From Proruminimicrobium sp964487915 (GTDB lineage Bacteria; Elusimicrobiota; Endomicrobiia; Endomicrobiales; Endomicrobiaceae): a stretch of 64,000 nt of DNA. Made by a program: the position numbers and the translations under genes. Positions 24,077 to 33,511 of the stretch are shown here, one piece after another (the stretch's first letter is position 1; each line of letters starts with the position of its first letter). The stretch lies in NCBI GenBank assembly GCA_964487915.1, contig CAZASN010000004.1, positions 76,960-140,959 on the forward strand. The letters run 5' to 3'. The notes beneath the pieces were generated by a model. The model was given only the letters and a program-made list of their open reading frames with translations, did no database searches and had not been told where the DNA came from.

Positions 24077-25042
24077 ATGAAAATTTTAATTGTCAAACCC
24101 AGTTCTTTCGGAGATATTATACAGGCAAATCCAATATTACAGGCTATTAAAACGGTATGGCCCGTAAGTAAGATAGACTGGCTTGTTTTTAAACAATGGG
24201 AACAGGCGGTAAAATTATTTCCCAACGTAAATAAGATAAAAGTTTGGGATAAAGACGGCGGAATAAAAGCTTTTTTCGATATTTTAAAAGACTGCAATAA
24301 AGAAAATTACGATATTGCCATAGATTTACAGGGGCTTTTGAGAACCGCATTGTTTACAAGACTGTTGAATGCGAAACAAAAAATAGGGGTAAGCGGAATG
24401 AAAGAATTCAGCTGGCTTCTTATCAAACAGCCTTATAAAAGAGATCCTAAACAAAACGCCGTTATCAGAAATTTAAAGTCTTTAACGTATCTTACCGGAC
24501 AGCAATACCGTGTTGATTTTAAAATTAAAACGGAAGATAACGCCGATGTTTTTGAAAAATATAAAATAAAAAACGATGAAAAAATTATAGCTTTTGTGCC
24601 GTTTTCAAGAGGCAAAACAAAAAATTGGAACGTACAGTACTATTTAAAACTTGCCGGGATGATAAAAAAATACGACGACGTTAAAATTATTGTTTTAGGT
24701 TCAAAAAGCGATTACGGAAAACTAAGATCTAAATATACCGTTGATTTGTGCGGAAGGACTGACATAAGCGGATTAGCCGATATTTTAAAAAGATGCGTTT
24801 TTGTTGTAGGCGGAGACACCGGTCCGATGCACCTTGCAAACGCGATGGGAATAAAAAGTCTGTTTATATTCGGAGGATCGGATATTAACGAGACGGCTCC
24901 GTACGGCGGCAATTCAATAGTTTTAAATTCCGGATTAAAATGCAGTCCGTGCAGGGGCAGATGCAAATATACTATTGAAAGATGTCTTGAAGAAATAAAA
25001 CCGAGAACGGTATTTGAGAACATAAAAAAATGGATAAAATAA
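24077..25042 (+). CDS. Lipopolysaccharide heptosyltransferase-type glycosyltransferase (GT9)
   Basis: 321 residues from the ATG at 24077; an upstream in-frame TTG (24011) lies inside the promoter and is rejected. GT9 hallmarks: MKILIVKPSSFGDIIQANPI at the N-terminus, DIAIDLQGLLRTAL, and the nucleotide-sugar site with GGDTGPMHLANAMG. Four cysteines (CSPCRGRCKYTIERC) near the C-terminus are typical of heptosyltransferase I/II relatives. Transfers ADP-heptose (by family) to the inner LPS core at the cytoplasmic face. Resembles WaaC somewhat more than WaaF, but I do not assign a symbol. First gene of the LPS operon; overlaps the next by 13 bp. Confidence 0.85.
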   Translation: MKILIVKPSSFGDIIQANPILQAIKTVWPVSKIDWLVFKQWEQAVKLFPNVNKIKVWDKDGGIKAFFDILKDCNKENYDIAIDLQGLLRTALFTRLLNAKQKIGVSGMKEFSWLLIKQPYKRDPKQNAVIRNLKSLTYLTGQQYRVDFKIKTEDNADVFEKYKIKNDEKIIAFVPFSRGKTKNWNVQYYLKLAGMIKKYDDVKIIVLGSKSDYGKLRSKYTVDLCGRTDISGLADILKRCVFVVGGDTGPMHLANAMGIKSLFIFGGSDINETAPYGGNSIVLNSGLKCSPCRGRCKYTIERCLEEIKPRTVFENIKKWIK

Positions 25043-25971
25043 TTTTATTTCATATGAACCAATTGGGCGATTTATTATTTTCTCTGCCTGTATTGCTGGC
25101 AGCAAAAAACCGTTATCCGGATGTAAAAATTTATTCCGTTATCAGACCGAATTTAGCCGGTCTTTTGAAATCCGCAAATCTTGCCGATAAAATTTTTATA
25201 AAAGAAAAGAATTTTTTAAAGAGATTACGATTGATAAAAGATATAAGAAAAGAAAATATAAATACGGCGCTTCTTTTTTCGGAATCTCCGGAAAGTTTGA
25301 TAACGGCGTTCTGCTGCGGGATAAAAAACAGGGCCGGATTTCAAACCTCAAGCTTAAATTTTTTATTAACGCTTAAAGCCGGTAAAACCGGAGTTCCTTC
25401 TCTGAAAAACAATATAAATCTTGCTAAAACTGCCGGAATTGACAACGTAAAAACTGATTATACGGGCATTATAAAAGCAGGAGTTCAAAGCGGTAAAAAC
25501 GCGGATAGATGGCTTGCCGATAATAATTTGAGAGAAAAAGATTTTATAATCATATCGGCCGGAGCAAGCGCAAGACGCAAAGATAAATGTCTTAAAAACG
25601 AAGTTTGGGTTGAAACGATTGATAAATTGCACGAAATGGATAAAAATGTTGTAATAATAGGGGCAAAATGGGAAACGGAATACATTAAATCAATAACCGA
25701 AAAATGCAAAAAAGAACCTAAAATATACTGTCCCGAAAACGGTTTGGAAGATATGGCGGGATTTATAGAAAAAGCCGGATTTTTTATAGGCATAGATTCG
25801 GGACTTATGCATTTGTCGGCAAGTTTGGGAATAAGATGCATAGCATTATACGGCGCTACAGATCCCGGACAGATAGGTCCGCAGCCTTTGGAAAAACATA
25901 TTATAATTAAAAAAAATACTACAAAAGATATTGGTTCAAATGATATAATTGAACAGATAAAAAAGTTATAA
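25030..25971 (+). CDS. Second GT9 heptosyltransferase-type glycosyltransferase
   Basis: 313 residues with N-terminal ILFHMNQLGDLLFSLPVL and the sugar-nucleotide block GIDSGLMHLSASLGI, followed by ALYGATDPGQIGP as in WaaF/WaaQ. Divergent from the preceding paralogue, so it probably adds a different core sugar. Start lies inside the upstream gene (13-bp overlap). Cytosolic, membrane-associated. Confidence 0.83.
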   Translation: MDKIILFHMNQLGDLLFSLPVLLAAKNRYPDVKIYSVIRPNLAGLLKSANLADKIFIKEKNFLKRLRLIKDIRKENINTALLFSESPESLITAFCCGIKNRAGFQTSSLNFLLTLKAGKTGVPSLKNNINLAKTAGIDNVKTDYTGIIKAGVQSGKNADRWLADNNLREKDFIIISAGASARRKDKCLKNEVWVETIDKLHEMDKNVVIIGAKWETEYIKSITEKCKKEPKIYCPENGLEDMAGFIEKAGFFIGIDSGLMHLSASLGIRCIALYGATDPGQIGPQPLEKHIIIKKNTTKDIGSNDIIEQIKKL

Positions 25972-26002
25972 TCCGCATACATTAAAATAAGAGGTAAAAT
26001 TA

Positions 26003-26713
26003 ATGAAATATTCAAATTACAGAAGTATATTCAGAATGTATGAATATATACAGCCTTTTTTAAAATATTCAACGCCCGTTGAAGAATCGTTGCCCGGAAA
26101 TAATGTTTTGGTAATCGCGCCTCATCAGGACGACGAATCAATAGGATGCGGCGGCACGATAATAAAACACGTAAAAAACGGCGGTCATCTTGAAATAGTT
26201 TTCTGCACATCGGATAATGACAGAGCTTCCGAAACAGCCGAAGCGGCAAAAATTCTCGGATCAAGCGTAAATCATTTTCTTCAGTTTGAAGTTGGAACTT
26301 TGCATTCCATGGAGTCGGCTTTGGCTTCAAGATTTAATAAGGTTTTTGAAAAATATTCGCCTGATATTATTTTTCTTCCGTTTATGCTTGATAATCACGC
26401 AGACCATATAGCAATATCAAGAGCGTTTGCCGTCGCGTATAAAAAAAATCCGACAGACTGTCTTATATACGCATATCCAGTATGGGGAACTTTAATGCCG
26501 AACGTCATATCGGACATATCCGGAGTATGGGAAGATAAAAAAAGAGCCGTGGAATGTTATAAATCGCAGACTGCCACAAGAGATTACGTTAAAATGTGTT
26601 CGTCAATTTCGCAGTTTTGGGCTGTCGTTAAAGGTAAAAATATCGAATATGCCGAAACATTTTTTAAAGCTACCGCAAAAGAATATGTTTCTCTTGTTAA
26701 AAGAGTTTTATAA
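26003..26713 (+). CDS. PIG-L/LmbE family deacetylase
   Basis: 236 residues, RBS AGAGG. Zinc motif HQDDE (APHQDDESIGCGG) near residue 36 and the third ligand in LDNHADH. The family removes N-acetyl groups from GlcNAc-containing glycolipids or small thiols. In an LPS operon it probably deacetylates a core or O-antigen hexosamine; substrate not shown. No signal peptide. Confidence 0.85.
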   Translation: MKYSNYRSIFRMYEYIQPFLKYSTPVEESLPGNNVLVIAPHQDDESIGCGGTIIKHVKNGGHLEIVFCTSDNDRASETAEAAKILGSSVNHFLQFEVGTLHSMESALASRFNKVFEKYSPDIIFLPFMLDNHADHIAISRAFAVAYKKNPTDCLIYAYPVWGTLMPNVISDISGVWEDKKRAVECYKSQTATRDYVKMCSSISQFWAVVKGKNIEYAETFFKATAKEYVSLVKRVL

Positions 26714-26716
26714 TTT

Positions 26717-27820
26717 ATGAACAGAAAAAAAGTTTTATTTATATTTTCGTCATTTTCTTTCGGCGGAGCCGAAAAGATGACGGCCGCATCGGCCGTCGCT
26801 TTAAACAAATACAGCCCGGATTTTAAAGCCGTTATGGCGGCTCCCAAAGACAGCAGTCTGAATAAATATTCAAAAGAAAAAGATATTGAAACGTTTGATT
26901 TTGAGTGCCGCGGTACTTTTACTCCTTCGGGAATATTTAGGCTTATAAGAATTATCCAGAAAGAAAAAATATCAATAATTCACGTTAAACAGGGAAAATT
27001 ATTTTGGACGGCCCTTTTTATGAAAATATTTTTTCCTTCCGTAAAAGTCGTTCTTCACAGAACGCAGGACACCAGACACAAGTGGTACTCCAGATACCAT
27101 TACAGATTTGCCGATAAAGTCCTTACGGTTTCCGAAGCGATAAGAAAAAATATAATTAATATAGACGGAGCGCCTGAAAAAAACGTTAGAACTCTTTATA
27201 ACGGTTTTGATTTTGAATCTTTCACAAAAGACACGGATGCTTCCGATGTTATAAAAGAATACGGTTTGGAAAATAAAACGGTTATAGGAACGGTCGGGGC
27301 AATGGTGTCTCTTGAAGGAAAAGGGCAGACATACCTCATGGACGCGGTTGCAAAAATAAGAACCCAATATCCAAATTTGGCGTGTCTTTTGATAGGAGAC
27401 GGACCAGGCAGAAAAGAACAGGAAAAATATGCCGAAACTCACGGAGTCGGAGACATCGTAATTTTTGCCGGTTATAAAAAAAATGTGGCCAAATACATAA
27501 ACGCAATGGATATTTTTTGTTTATTGTCATGCGATACGGAAGGGTTCGGCAATGTAAATATAGAAGCTCAGGCTTTGGCAAAACCTGTTATAACTACAAA
27601 TATAGGCGGCATACCGGAAACGGTTATTGACAATAAAACCGCTCTGATAATAAACCCCAGAGACGTAAATGCTCTTGTCGCCGCTTTAAAACGGTTATTG
27701 AACGATAAAGATTATGCCGCAAATATGGGAGCCGAAGGTAAAAAATTTGTTGAAAACGAATTTACAGACAGAAAGATGGTCTCAAACCTATCGGAAATTT
27801 ATAAGGAAATTTTAAAATGA
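26717..27820 (+). CDS. Glycosyltransferase family 4 (GT-B fold)
   Basis: 367 residues. N-terminal FGGAEKMTAASAVALN; C-terminal nucleotide-sugar domain with GTVGAMVSLEGKGQTYLMDAVAKI, LIGDGPGRKEQE, and the EX7E-like segment CDTEGFGNVNIEAQALAKPV. Adds a sugar to a lipid-linked acceptor, probably LPS core. Overlaps lpxK by 4 bp. Confidence 0.88.
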   Translation: MNRKKVLFIFSSFSFGGAEKMTAASAVALNKYSPDFKAVMAAPKDSSLNKYSKEKDIETFDFECRGTFTPSGIFRLIRIIQKEKISIIHVKQGKLFWTALFMKIFFPSVKVVLHRTQDTRHKWYSRYHYRFADKVLTVSEAIRKNIINIDGAPEKNVRTLYNGFDFESFTKDTDASDVIKEYGLENKTVIGTVGAMVSLEGKGQTYLMDAVAKIRTQYPNLACLLIGDGPGRKEQEKYAETHGVGDIVIFAGYKKNVAKYINAMDIFCLLSCDTEGFGNVNIEAQALAKPVITTNIGGIPETVIDNKTALIINPRDVNALVAALKRLLNDKDYAANMGAEGKKFVENEFTDRKMVSNLSEIYKEILK

Positions 27821-28830
27821 AATTTTTTTTATATCCTCTGGCCGCCGTTTATAATTTTATATCGGAGTTGAACAGAAAATTTACAAAGCCCGTTAAACTT
27901 TACAAACCCGTTATAAGCGTCGGCAATATCACATGGGGCGGCAGCGCAAAAACGCCGGTTGTCACGGAGGCGGCAAAATATATTTTATCTTTGAATAAAA
28001 CGCCGGTTGTTTTATCAAGAGGATACGGAAGAAAAATCACGGCGGAAAATCCTGTTATTGTAAGAGATAAAAATTCAATAATAAGCAGTCTTGAAATGTC
28101 GGGCGACGAGCCGTTTATGATGGCGCAACAAATAGACTGTCCGGTCATTATAAGTCCTGACCGCGCCGAGTCCGCCGAAGCCGCCAGGCAGTTTAATCCC
28201 GACGTTTTTATTCTTGACGACGGATTTCAGCATTGGAAACTTGAAAGGGATTTGGATATAGTATGCGTAAACGCCGCAAATCCTTTCGGCAATGAAATGA
28301 TAATACCGGCAGGCATTTTAAGGGAAAGTTTGGACGCTTTAAAAAGAGCCGGAATAATAATAATTACAAATTCGGATTTGGTGACGAAAGAGCGGCTTGA
28401 ACTGCTGGACGGAAGGATATACGATATTACTGGCGAAAAAAGCCTGAGGGCTTCCTATGGGAACTTTAAATTAAAAAACATGTATGACAATTCTTTTATC
28501 AGTCCTGAGTTTTTTAATAAAAATATTTTTACGGTCTGCGCGATAGGTTCTCCGGATAATTTTAAAAACAGCATAATAAAACTGGGATTAAAAATAAAAA
28601 AAGAATTTGTTTTCCGGGATCATTACGGATATTCCGAGAACGATATTGAAAAAATATATAAACAAATGTCGGATTCCGACATTATTCTTACCACCGAAAA
28701 AGACGGAATAAAAATAAAAGAAATTATAAACGACGAAATAAAGAAAAAAATATTTATTTTGTCCGGAGAAATAGTTTTTAATTTCGGGAAAGAAAAATTT
28801 GAGGAAAAAATAGCGGAGATTTTGCGATGA
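27817..28830 (+). CDS. lpxK: Tetraacyldisaccharide 4'-kinase LpxK
   Basis: 337 residues. Phosphorylates lipid A disaccharide at 4' on the inner membrane. N-terminal hydrophobic helix, P-loop-like SVGNITWGGSAKTPVV, then LSRGYGRK, DGFQHWKLERDLDIV and SGDEPFMMA. C-terminal KDGIKIKEI. Coupled by ATGA overlaps to the genes on both sides. Its presence shows that lipid A is made by the Raetz pathway. Confidence 0.94.
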   Translation: MKFFLYPLAAVYNFISELNRKFTKPVKLYKPVISVGNITWGGSAKTPVVTEAAKYILSLNKTPVVLSRGYGRKITAENPVIVRDKNSIISSLEMSGDEPFMMAQQIDCPVIISPDRAESAEAARQFNPDVFILDDGFQHWKLERDLDIVCVNAANPFGNEMIIPAGILRESLDALKRAGIIIITNSDLVTKERLELLDGRIYDITGEKSLRASYGNFKLKNMYDNSFISPEFFNKNIFTVCAIGSPDNFKNSIIKLGLKIKKEFVFRDHYGYSENDIEKIYKQMSDSDIILTTEKDGIKIKEIINDEIKKKIFILSGEIVFNFGKEKFEEKIAEILR

Positions 28831-29387
28831 AAAAAGCCCCTGCGGTGTTTTTAGACAGAGACGGGACGGTCAATCATGAAAAAGGATATTTAAACGACGA
28901 AAAGGATTTAAAATTATATTCTTACGCGGTAAAGTCTATTTTGAAGCTGCAAAAGGCGGGATTTAAAACGGTTATCATAACAAACCAGTCCGGAATAGCG
29001 CGCGGATATTTTACGGAAAAAAAATTACTGGTTATACATAAAACCCTTTTAAAAATGCTTAAAGACGCCGGAGTTAAAATAGACGGCATATACTACTGCC
29101 CGCACGGCACCGATGATGTTTGCGAATGCAGAAAACCGAAAACCGGTATGGCCGTAAAGGCTGCAAAAGATTTGAATATTGATTTAAAGCGTTCGTATGT
29201 CGTCGGAGACAGCATAAGAGATTACAAAATGGGATATAATTTCGGCGGAAAAGGAATCCTTGTTTTGACGGGACACGGTAAAAAACAAGTTCAAAATATC
29301 AAAAACGAGAAACAGAAACCGCTTGCCGTGTCAAAAAATTTATACGATGCCGTAAAGGTGATACTGAATGATTATAAAAAAAATTAG
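28827..29387 (+). CDS. gmhB: D-glycero-D-manno-heptose-1,7-bisphosphate 7-phosphatase
   Basis: 186 residues, HAD superfamily. Nucleophile motif FLDRDGTVN (Asp10 and Asp12), motif II TNQSG, a zinc-binding CPHGTDDVCECRKP loop diagnostic of GmhB, and VVGDSIRDYKMG as motif IV. Acts in ADP-heptose synthesis, which fits the two heptosyltransferase-type genes at the start of this operon. Confidence 0.93.
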   Translation: MKKAPAVFLDRDGTVNHEKGYLNDEKDLKLYSYAVKSILKLQKAGFKTVIITNQSGIARGYFTEKKLLVIHKTLLKMLKDAGVKIDGIYYCPHGTDDVCECRKPKTGMAVKAAKDLNIDLKRSYVVGDSIRDYKMGYNFGGKGILVLTGHGKKQVQNIKNEKQKPLAVSKNLYDAVKVILNDYKKN

Positions 29388-30264
29388 CGCGGCTTTTATT
29401 CTGGTGTTTTTTGCGGTTTCAGTTTTTTGCGGCAATGTCCCCAAAGAAAACGCAATTAAAAACGATGTTTCTCGGTCAACTGAAAATTTTAAATGGAGAA
29501 CGTTAAAAAGCAATTTGCCGGAGGAAGAAAATCTTGTTTTTGACGTTTACTGGAAAATTATAAAAGTAGGGCAGGCCACTCTTGAAATAAAAGGACTTGA
29601 GGAAATAAACGGCAGAAAAGCCTATCACTTATATTCTCAGGCCCGTTCTTCGGCTTTTTTTGACAATTTCTTCAAAGTAAGAGACGTAAACGAATCATGG
29701 ATGGATCAGGAAAGTTTATGCTCGTTAAAATATCATTTTGATGTCTCGGAAGGAAGCTGGAAAAAGAAAGAACAGGCGGATTTTGACCAGATAAACAAAA
29801 CATTTGTACTGGACGACAACGGCAGTATTAAAACCGGCGCTATTTCGCTTTGGGTCCAGGATATAATATCGGCGTTTTATTATTTCAGAACGTTAAATCT
29901 TGAAGTAGGAGACGAATATATATTTGACGTTCATTCCGGCGACAAGACATGGCCTTTAAAAACAAAAGTTACCGGGAAAGAAAAAGTAAAAGTAAAAGCC
30001 GGAACGTTTGAATGCTTTATTTTGGAACCCGCTGTCAGAGAGAATGCCGGAATCTTTCAGGCAAAGGGAGAACTGAGAGTATGGGTGACAGACGACGGCA
30101 GGAAAATGCCGGTAATGATGAAAACAAAAACGCCGTTCGGATCGGTAAATACCGAACTGTCTTCATACAGCGTAAACGTTAAAAAGGAACCTGTCGTTCA
30201 GACTTTGCCGGATGAAAAACAAATAAAACAAAATTCGGGTACGGGCGATGATGTCAAAAATTAA
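29368..30264 (+). CDS. Exported DUF3108 protein, copy A
   Basis: 298 residues with a signal peptide (MIIKKISAAFILVFFAVSVFC). Core from about residue 45: LVFDVYWKIIKVGQATLEIKG, WVQDIISAFYYFRTLNLEVGDEY, GTFECFILEP and GELRVWVTDDGRKMPV, the DUF3108 pattern, thought to be a periplasmic beta-rich lipocalin-like fold. Role unknown; placement in an LPS operon suggests envelope biogenesis. Overlaps gmhB by 20 bp. A paralogue follows directly. Confidence 0.8.
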   Translation: MIIKKISAAFILVFFAVSVFCGNVPKENAIKNDVSRSTENFKWRTLKSNLPEEENLVFDVYWKIIKVGQATLEIKGLEEINGRKAYHLYSQARSSAFFDNFFKVRDVNESWMDQESLCSLKYHFDVSEGSWKKKEQADFDQINKTFVLDDNGSIKTGAISLWVQDIISAFYYFRTLNLEVGDEYIFDVHSGDKTWPLKTKVTGKEKVKVKAGTFECFILEPAVRENAGIFQAKGELRVWVTDDGRKMPVMMKTKTPFGSVNTELSSYSVNVKKEPVVQTLPDEKQIKQNSGTGDDVKN

Positions 30265-31102
30265 AATAATTACGGCCGTTATGTTAATGTCTTTTAATTT
30301 ACATGCTCAGGCTATAAATGAAAAAATATCCGGCAGCTTTGACGCCGAAACGAAAAAAAACGAAAATTTTCAGTGGAGAAACTTGAAGAAAACTCTTCCG
30401 GAAGAAGAAAAAATATTATTTGACGTTTACTGGAAATTTGTAAAAGTCGGACGGGCTACGCTTGAAATCAGAGGATTTGAATATATAAACGGCAGAAAAG
30501 CCTATCATTTATATTCAACGGCAAAGACTCTGCCTCTTCTGGATAATTTTTATAAAGTAAGAGACGAAAACCAGTCGTGGGTTGACTCCGAAAGCTTTTG
30601 TTCTCTGAAATTTTATGCCGATATTCAGGAAGGCGGCTGGATTAAAAAACAAAAAATAGATTTTGACCATATAAATGAAAAATATGTTTTAGATGAGCAG
30701 GGAGAATTTACTGTAGGCAATACAAAAAGATGGGTTCAGGACGTATTATCTTCGCTATATTATTTCAGAACCGTGAATTTGGAAATAGGGGACGAATATT
30801 TTTTTGACGCCCACGCCGGAAAGGATACGTGGATTCTTAAAACAAAAGTGACGGGCAGAGAGACGTTAAAAACCGATGCGGGAATTTTTGACTGTTTTGT
30901 TTTAGAGCCGGCGATGAGAGAAAACGCCGGCATCTTTAAAGCAAAGGGCGAATTGAAAGTTTGGATAACGGCGGATGAAAGAAGAATGCCGGTTAAAATG
31001 AAAACAAAAATACCGATAGGGTCAATAACCGCCGAAATATCGTCATATCGTGATACAAACGAAATAAAGGAAGATAAAAGTGAAACAGCCGGAAATAATT
31101 GA
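30248..31102 (+). CDS. Exported DUF3108 protein, copy B
   Basis: 284 residues, signal peptide with core IITAVMLMSFNLHAQA. Aligns with copy A over its entire mature length (for example ILFDVYWKFVKVGRATLEIRG, NGRKAYHLYS, GIFKAKGELKVWIT), so it arose by tandem duplication. Overlaps copy A by 17 bp and the next gene by 23 bp. The two may form a hetero-oligomer or have diverged in ligand. Confidence 0.8.
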   Translation: MMSKIKIITAVMLMSFNLHAQAINEKISGSFDAETKKNENFQWRNLKKTLPEEEKILFDVYWKFVKVGRATLEIRGFEYINGRKAYHLYSTAKTLPLLDNFYKVRDENQSWVDSESFCSLKFYADIQEGGWIKKQKIDFDHINEKYVLDEQGEFTVGNTKRWVQDVLSSLYYFRTVNLEIGDEYFFDAHAGKDTWILKTKVTGRETLKTDAGIFDCFVLEPAMRENAGIFKAKGELKVWITADERRMPVKMKTKIPIGSITAEISSYRDTNEIKEDKSETAGNN

Positions 31103-31562
31103 AAATTTTTTGTCAAAAAAATATAAGACGCTTATTCTTGTCGTGGGTTCGGAACTGAGAACCGATGACGCCGTAGGAATGTATATTGCGGATGAATTAT
31201 TAAAATACAAATATGACGAAGATAAAATCCGCATCATAAAGGGCGCTACCGCGCCTGAAAATTTTACGGGCGAAATTAAAAAGTTTAAACCGGAAAGAAT
31301 GCTGATAATAGATGCGGCCGATACGGGCAAAAAACCCGGCGAAATTGATATAATAAACGCAAACGACATAGAAGGCGCTTCTTTTTCAACGCATATGATG
31401 CCGGTAAATATATTTATAGATTATTTGCTTAAGCATTTTGAATGTAAAATTTTGATAATCGGCATTCAGCCGAAAAATCTTGAATTCGGAACCGCCGTAA
31501 CGCCGGAGATTAAAAAATCGGCCGATAAACTTGTTAAATTGATAGCCGGAAAAATATTTTAA
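31080..31562 (+). CDS. hycI: Hydrogenase maturation endopeptidase, HycI-like
   Basis: 160 residues, GTG start. Motifs VVGSELRTDDAVG (nickel-sensing Glu/Asp) and LIIDAADTGKKPGEI fit the HyaD/HycI family that trims the C-terminus of [NiFe]-hydrogenase large subunits after Ni insertion. LRTDDAVG and GIQPKNLEFG are closest to the HycI branch. No hydrogenase subunit lies in the window, so the substrate is encoded elsewhere. Overlap with copy B indicates co-transcription. Confidence 0.82.
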   Translation: MKQPEIIENFLSKKYKTLILVVGSELRTDDAVGMYIADELLKYKYDEDKIRIIKGATAPENFTGEIKKFKPERMLIIDAADTGKKPGEIDIINANDIEGASFSTHMMPVNIFIDYLLKHFECKILIIGIQPKNLEFGTAVTPEIKKSADKLVKLIAGKIF

Positions 31563-31586
31563 CGATAAAAGAAGGTTGAAATATAA

Positions 31587-32210
31587 ATGGAAACGAAAGT
31601 TTTAAGCACGAAAAAAGAAAATAAAAAAAAACTTATATCGGAAGTCGCCGCGACGCTGAGCCAAAAAGGAATAGTTGTCCTGCCTACGGATACGGTTTAC
31701 GGCGTAATGGTAAGCATTTTTAACCGTAAGGGACAGGAAACGATTTACAAATTAAAAAACAGAAACGACAGAAAACCGCTGATTCTTTTGGCTCATGATA
31801 AAGACATATTGAAACAATTTGTCGTGTTTCCGGAAAAAATTGAAGGCATAATAAAAGATTTTTGGCCGGGACAGCTGACGCTTATACTTCCGACAACCGA
31901 AATAGGCAAAATATTAACCGGAGGCAGAGACAATCTCGGAGTCAGAATTCCTAACTGCAAAATTCTTCTTGAAATAATGAGAGAGCATAACCGTCCGTTG
32001 ATGAGCACTTCGGCGAACATATCCGGCAAAGAAAGCGCCAAGGACGCAAAACTTGCTCTGGAATATTTTAATGAAAAGGTTCATATGATAGTTGATGACG
32101 GCAAATGTAAATTTTCTTTTGAATCTACCGTAATAGATATGGTAAAATTTCCGTATGTGGTTATCCGCAAAGGATGTTTGGATTGTAATAAATTATTAAA
32201 ATATATATAG
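31587..32210 (+). CDS. tsaC: Threonylcarbamoyl-AMP synthase (TsaC/YwlC/YrdC)
   Basis: 207 residues, RBS AAGG. YrdC fold: KGIVVLPTDTVYGVM, YKLKNRNDRKPL, FWPGQLTLILP, LGVRIPN, STSANISGKESA. Makes threonylcarbamoyl-AMP from Thr, bicarbonate and ATP for tRNA t6A37. The other t6A genes tsaE and tsaB lie at 48.8-49.9 kb; tsaD is not in the window. Length matches the short TsaC type without a SUA5 domain. Confidence 0.93.
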   Translation: METKVLSTKKENKKKLISEVAATLSQKGIVVLPTDTVYGVMVSIFNRKGQETIYKLKNRNDRKPLILLAHDKDILKQFVVFPEKIEGIIKDFWPGQLTLILPTTEIGKILTGGRDNLGVRIPNCKILLEIMREHNRPLMSTSANISGKESAKDAKLALEYFNEKVHMIVDDGKCKFSFESTVIDMVKFPYVVIRKGCLDCNKLLKYI

Positions 32211-32233
32211 TAAAAATACGAAAGGGGACTAAA

Positions 32234-33466
32234 ATGGAAGATTTAAAAAAACAGGACAGTGAAATTTTTAACGTTATTGAAGAGGAACATTCAAGACAGG
32301 AAAACACGATAGAACTTATTGCGTCGGAAAATCATACTTCAAAAGCCGTTATGCAGGCGCAGGGGTCGGTTTTAACTAATAAATACGCCGAAGGGTATCC
32401 CGGAAAAAGATATTACGGCGGCTGCGAATTTGTAGATAAAATAGAAACGATAGCGATTGAAAGGGCAAAACAGCTTTTCGGCTGCGAATGCGTAAACGTC
32501 CAGCCTCATTCGGGAGCTCAGGCGAATATGGCCGCGTTTTTAAGTTTGATAAAACCGGGCGATACTATTATGGGAATGGACCTTTCGCACGGCGGACATT
32601 TATCGCACGGAAGCCCTTATAATTTTTCAGGCAAATATTTTAACGTCATCGCCTATACGGTTGATAAAGAAAAAGAAACGATAGATTACGATAATCTTGA
32701 AAAACTTGCCAAACAGCATAAACCTAAACTTATTGTTACCGGCGCAAGCGCATATTCAAGAATATGGGATTGGAAAAAAATCAGAGAAATTGCGGACTCG
32801 GTAGGAGCTTTTCATATGGCTGACGTAGCGCATTATGCCGGACTTATCGCCGCGGGCATTTATCCCTCTCCCGTAAAATACGCCGATATCGTAACCACAA
32901 CGACGCATAAAACATTAAGAGGCCCCAGAGGCGGTATGATAATGTGTTCCGAAAAATATATAAAAGCCGTAAATTCATCCGTTTTTCCCGGAATTCAGGG
33001 CGGTCCTTTAATGCATGTCATAGCCGCAAAAGCGGTTGCTTTTAAAGAAGCGCTGGAACCTTCATTTGCCGTATATCAAAAACAGGTCGCAAGCAACGCA
33101 AAAGCGTTTGCAAAAGCTCTTGCCGAAGGCGGACTGAGAATTGTTTCCGGAGGCACGGACTGCCATATGTTTTTGGTTGATTTAAGACCGCTTGGCGTAA
33201 ACGGAAAAGACGCGCAGATTACGCTTGAAAGAGCCGGAATTACGGTTAATAAAAATACAATTCCTTATGATCCGGAAAAACCGATGATATCGTCCGGAAT
33301 AAGAATAGGAACGCCTGCCGTAACTACGAGAAAGATGAAAGAGCCGCAGATGGAAAAAATAGCGGGATATATCATAGAAGTTTTAAAAAATATCAATAAT
33401 GAAACCGTAATAACAAATGTAAAAAAAGAAGTTACGGCGTTATGCAGACAGTTTCCCGTTTACTGA
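32234..33466 (+). CDS. glyA: Serine hydroxymethyltransferase
   Basis: 410 residues, strong RBS AAAGGGG. PLP enzyme interconverting serine and glycine with tetrahydrofolate. Motifs: ELIASENHTSKAVMQAQG, NKYAEGYPGKRYYGGCE, the PLP-lysine block VTTTTHKTLRGPRGG, and GIRIGTPAVTTRKMKE. Complete. Confidence 0.97.
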   Translation: MEDLKKQDSEIFNVIEEEHSRQENTIELIASENHTSKAVMQAQGSVLTNKYAEGYPGKRYYGGCEFVDKIETIAIERAKQLFGCECVNVQPHSGAQANMAAFLSLIKPGDTIMGMDLSHGGHLSHGSPYNFSGKYFNVIAYTVDKEKETIDYDNLEKLAKQHKPKLIVTGASAYSRIWDWKKIREIADSVGAFHMADVAHYAGLIAAGIYPSPVKYADIVTTTTHKTLRGPRGGMIMCSEKYIKAVNSSVFPGIQGGPLMHVIAAKAVAFKEALEPSFAVYQKQVASNAKAFAKALAEGGLRIVSGGTDCHMFLVDLRPLGVNGKDAQITLERAGITVNKNTIPYDPEKPMISSGIRIGTPAVTTRKMKEPQMEKIAGYIIEVLKNINNETVITNVKKEVTALCRQFPVY

Positions 33467-33511
33467 TTTTAGTTTTTATTTATAAATATTACGTTTGACA
33501 GAGAGAAAAAA

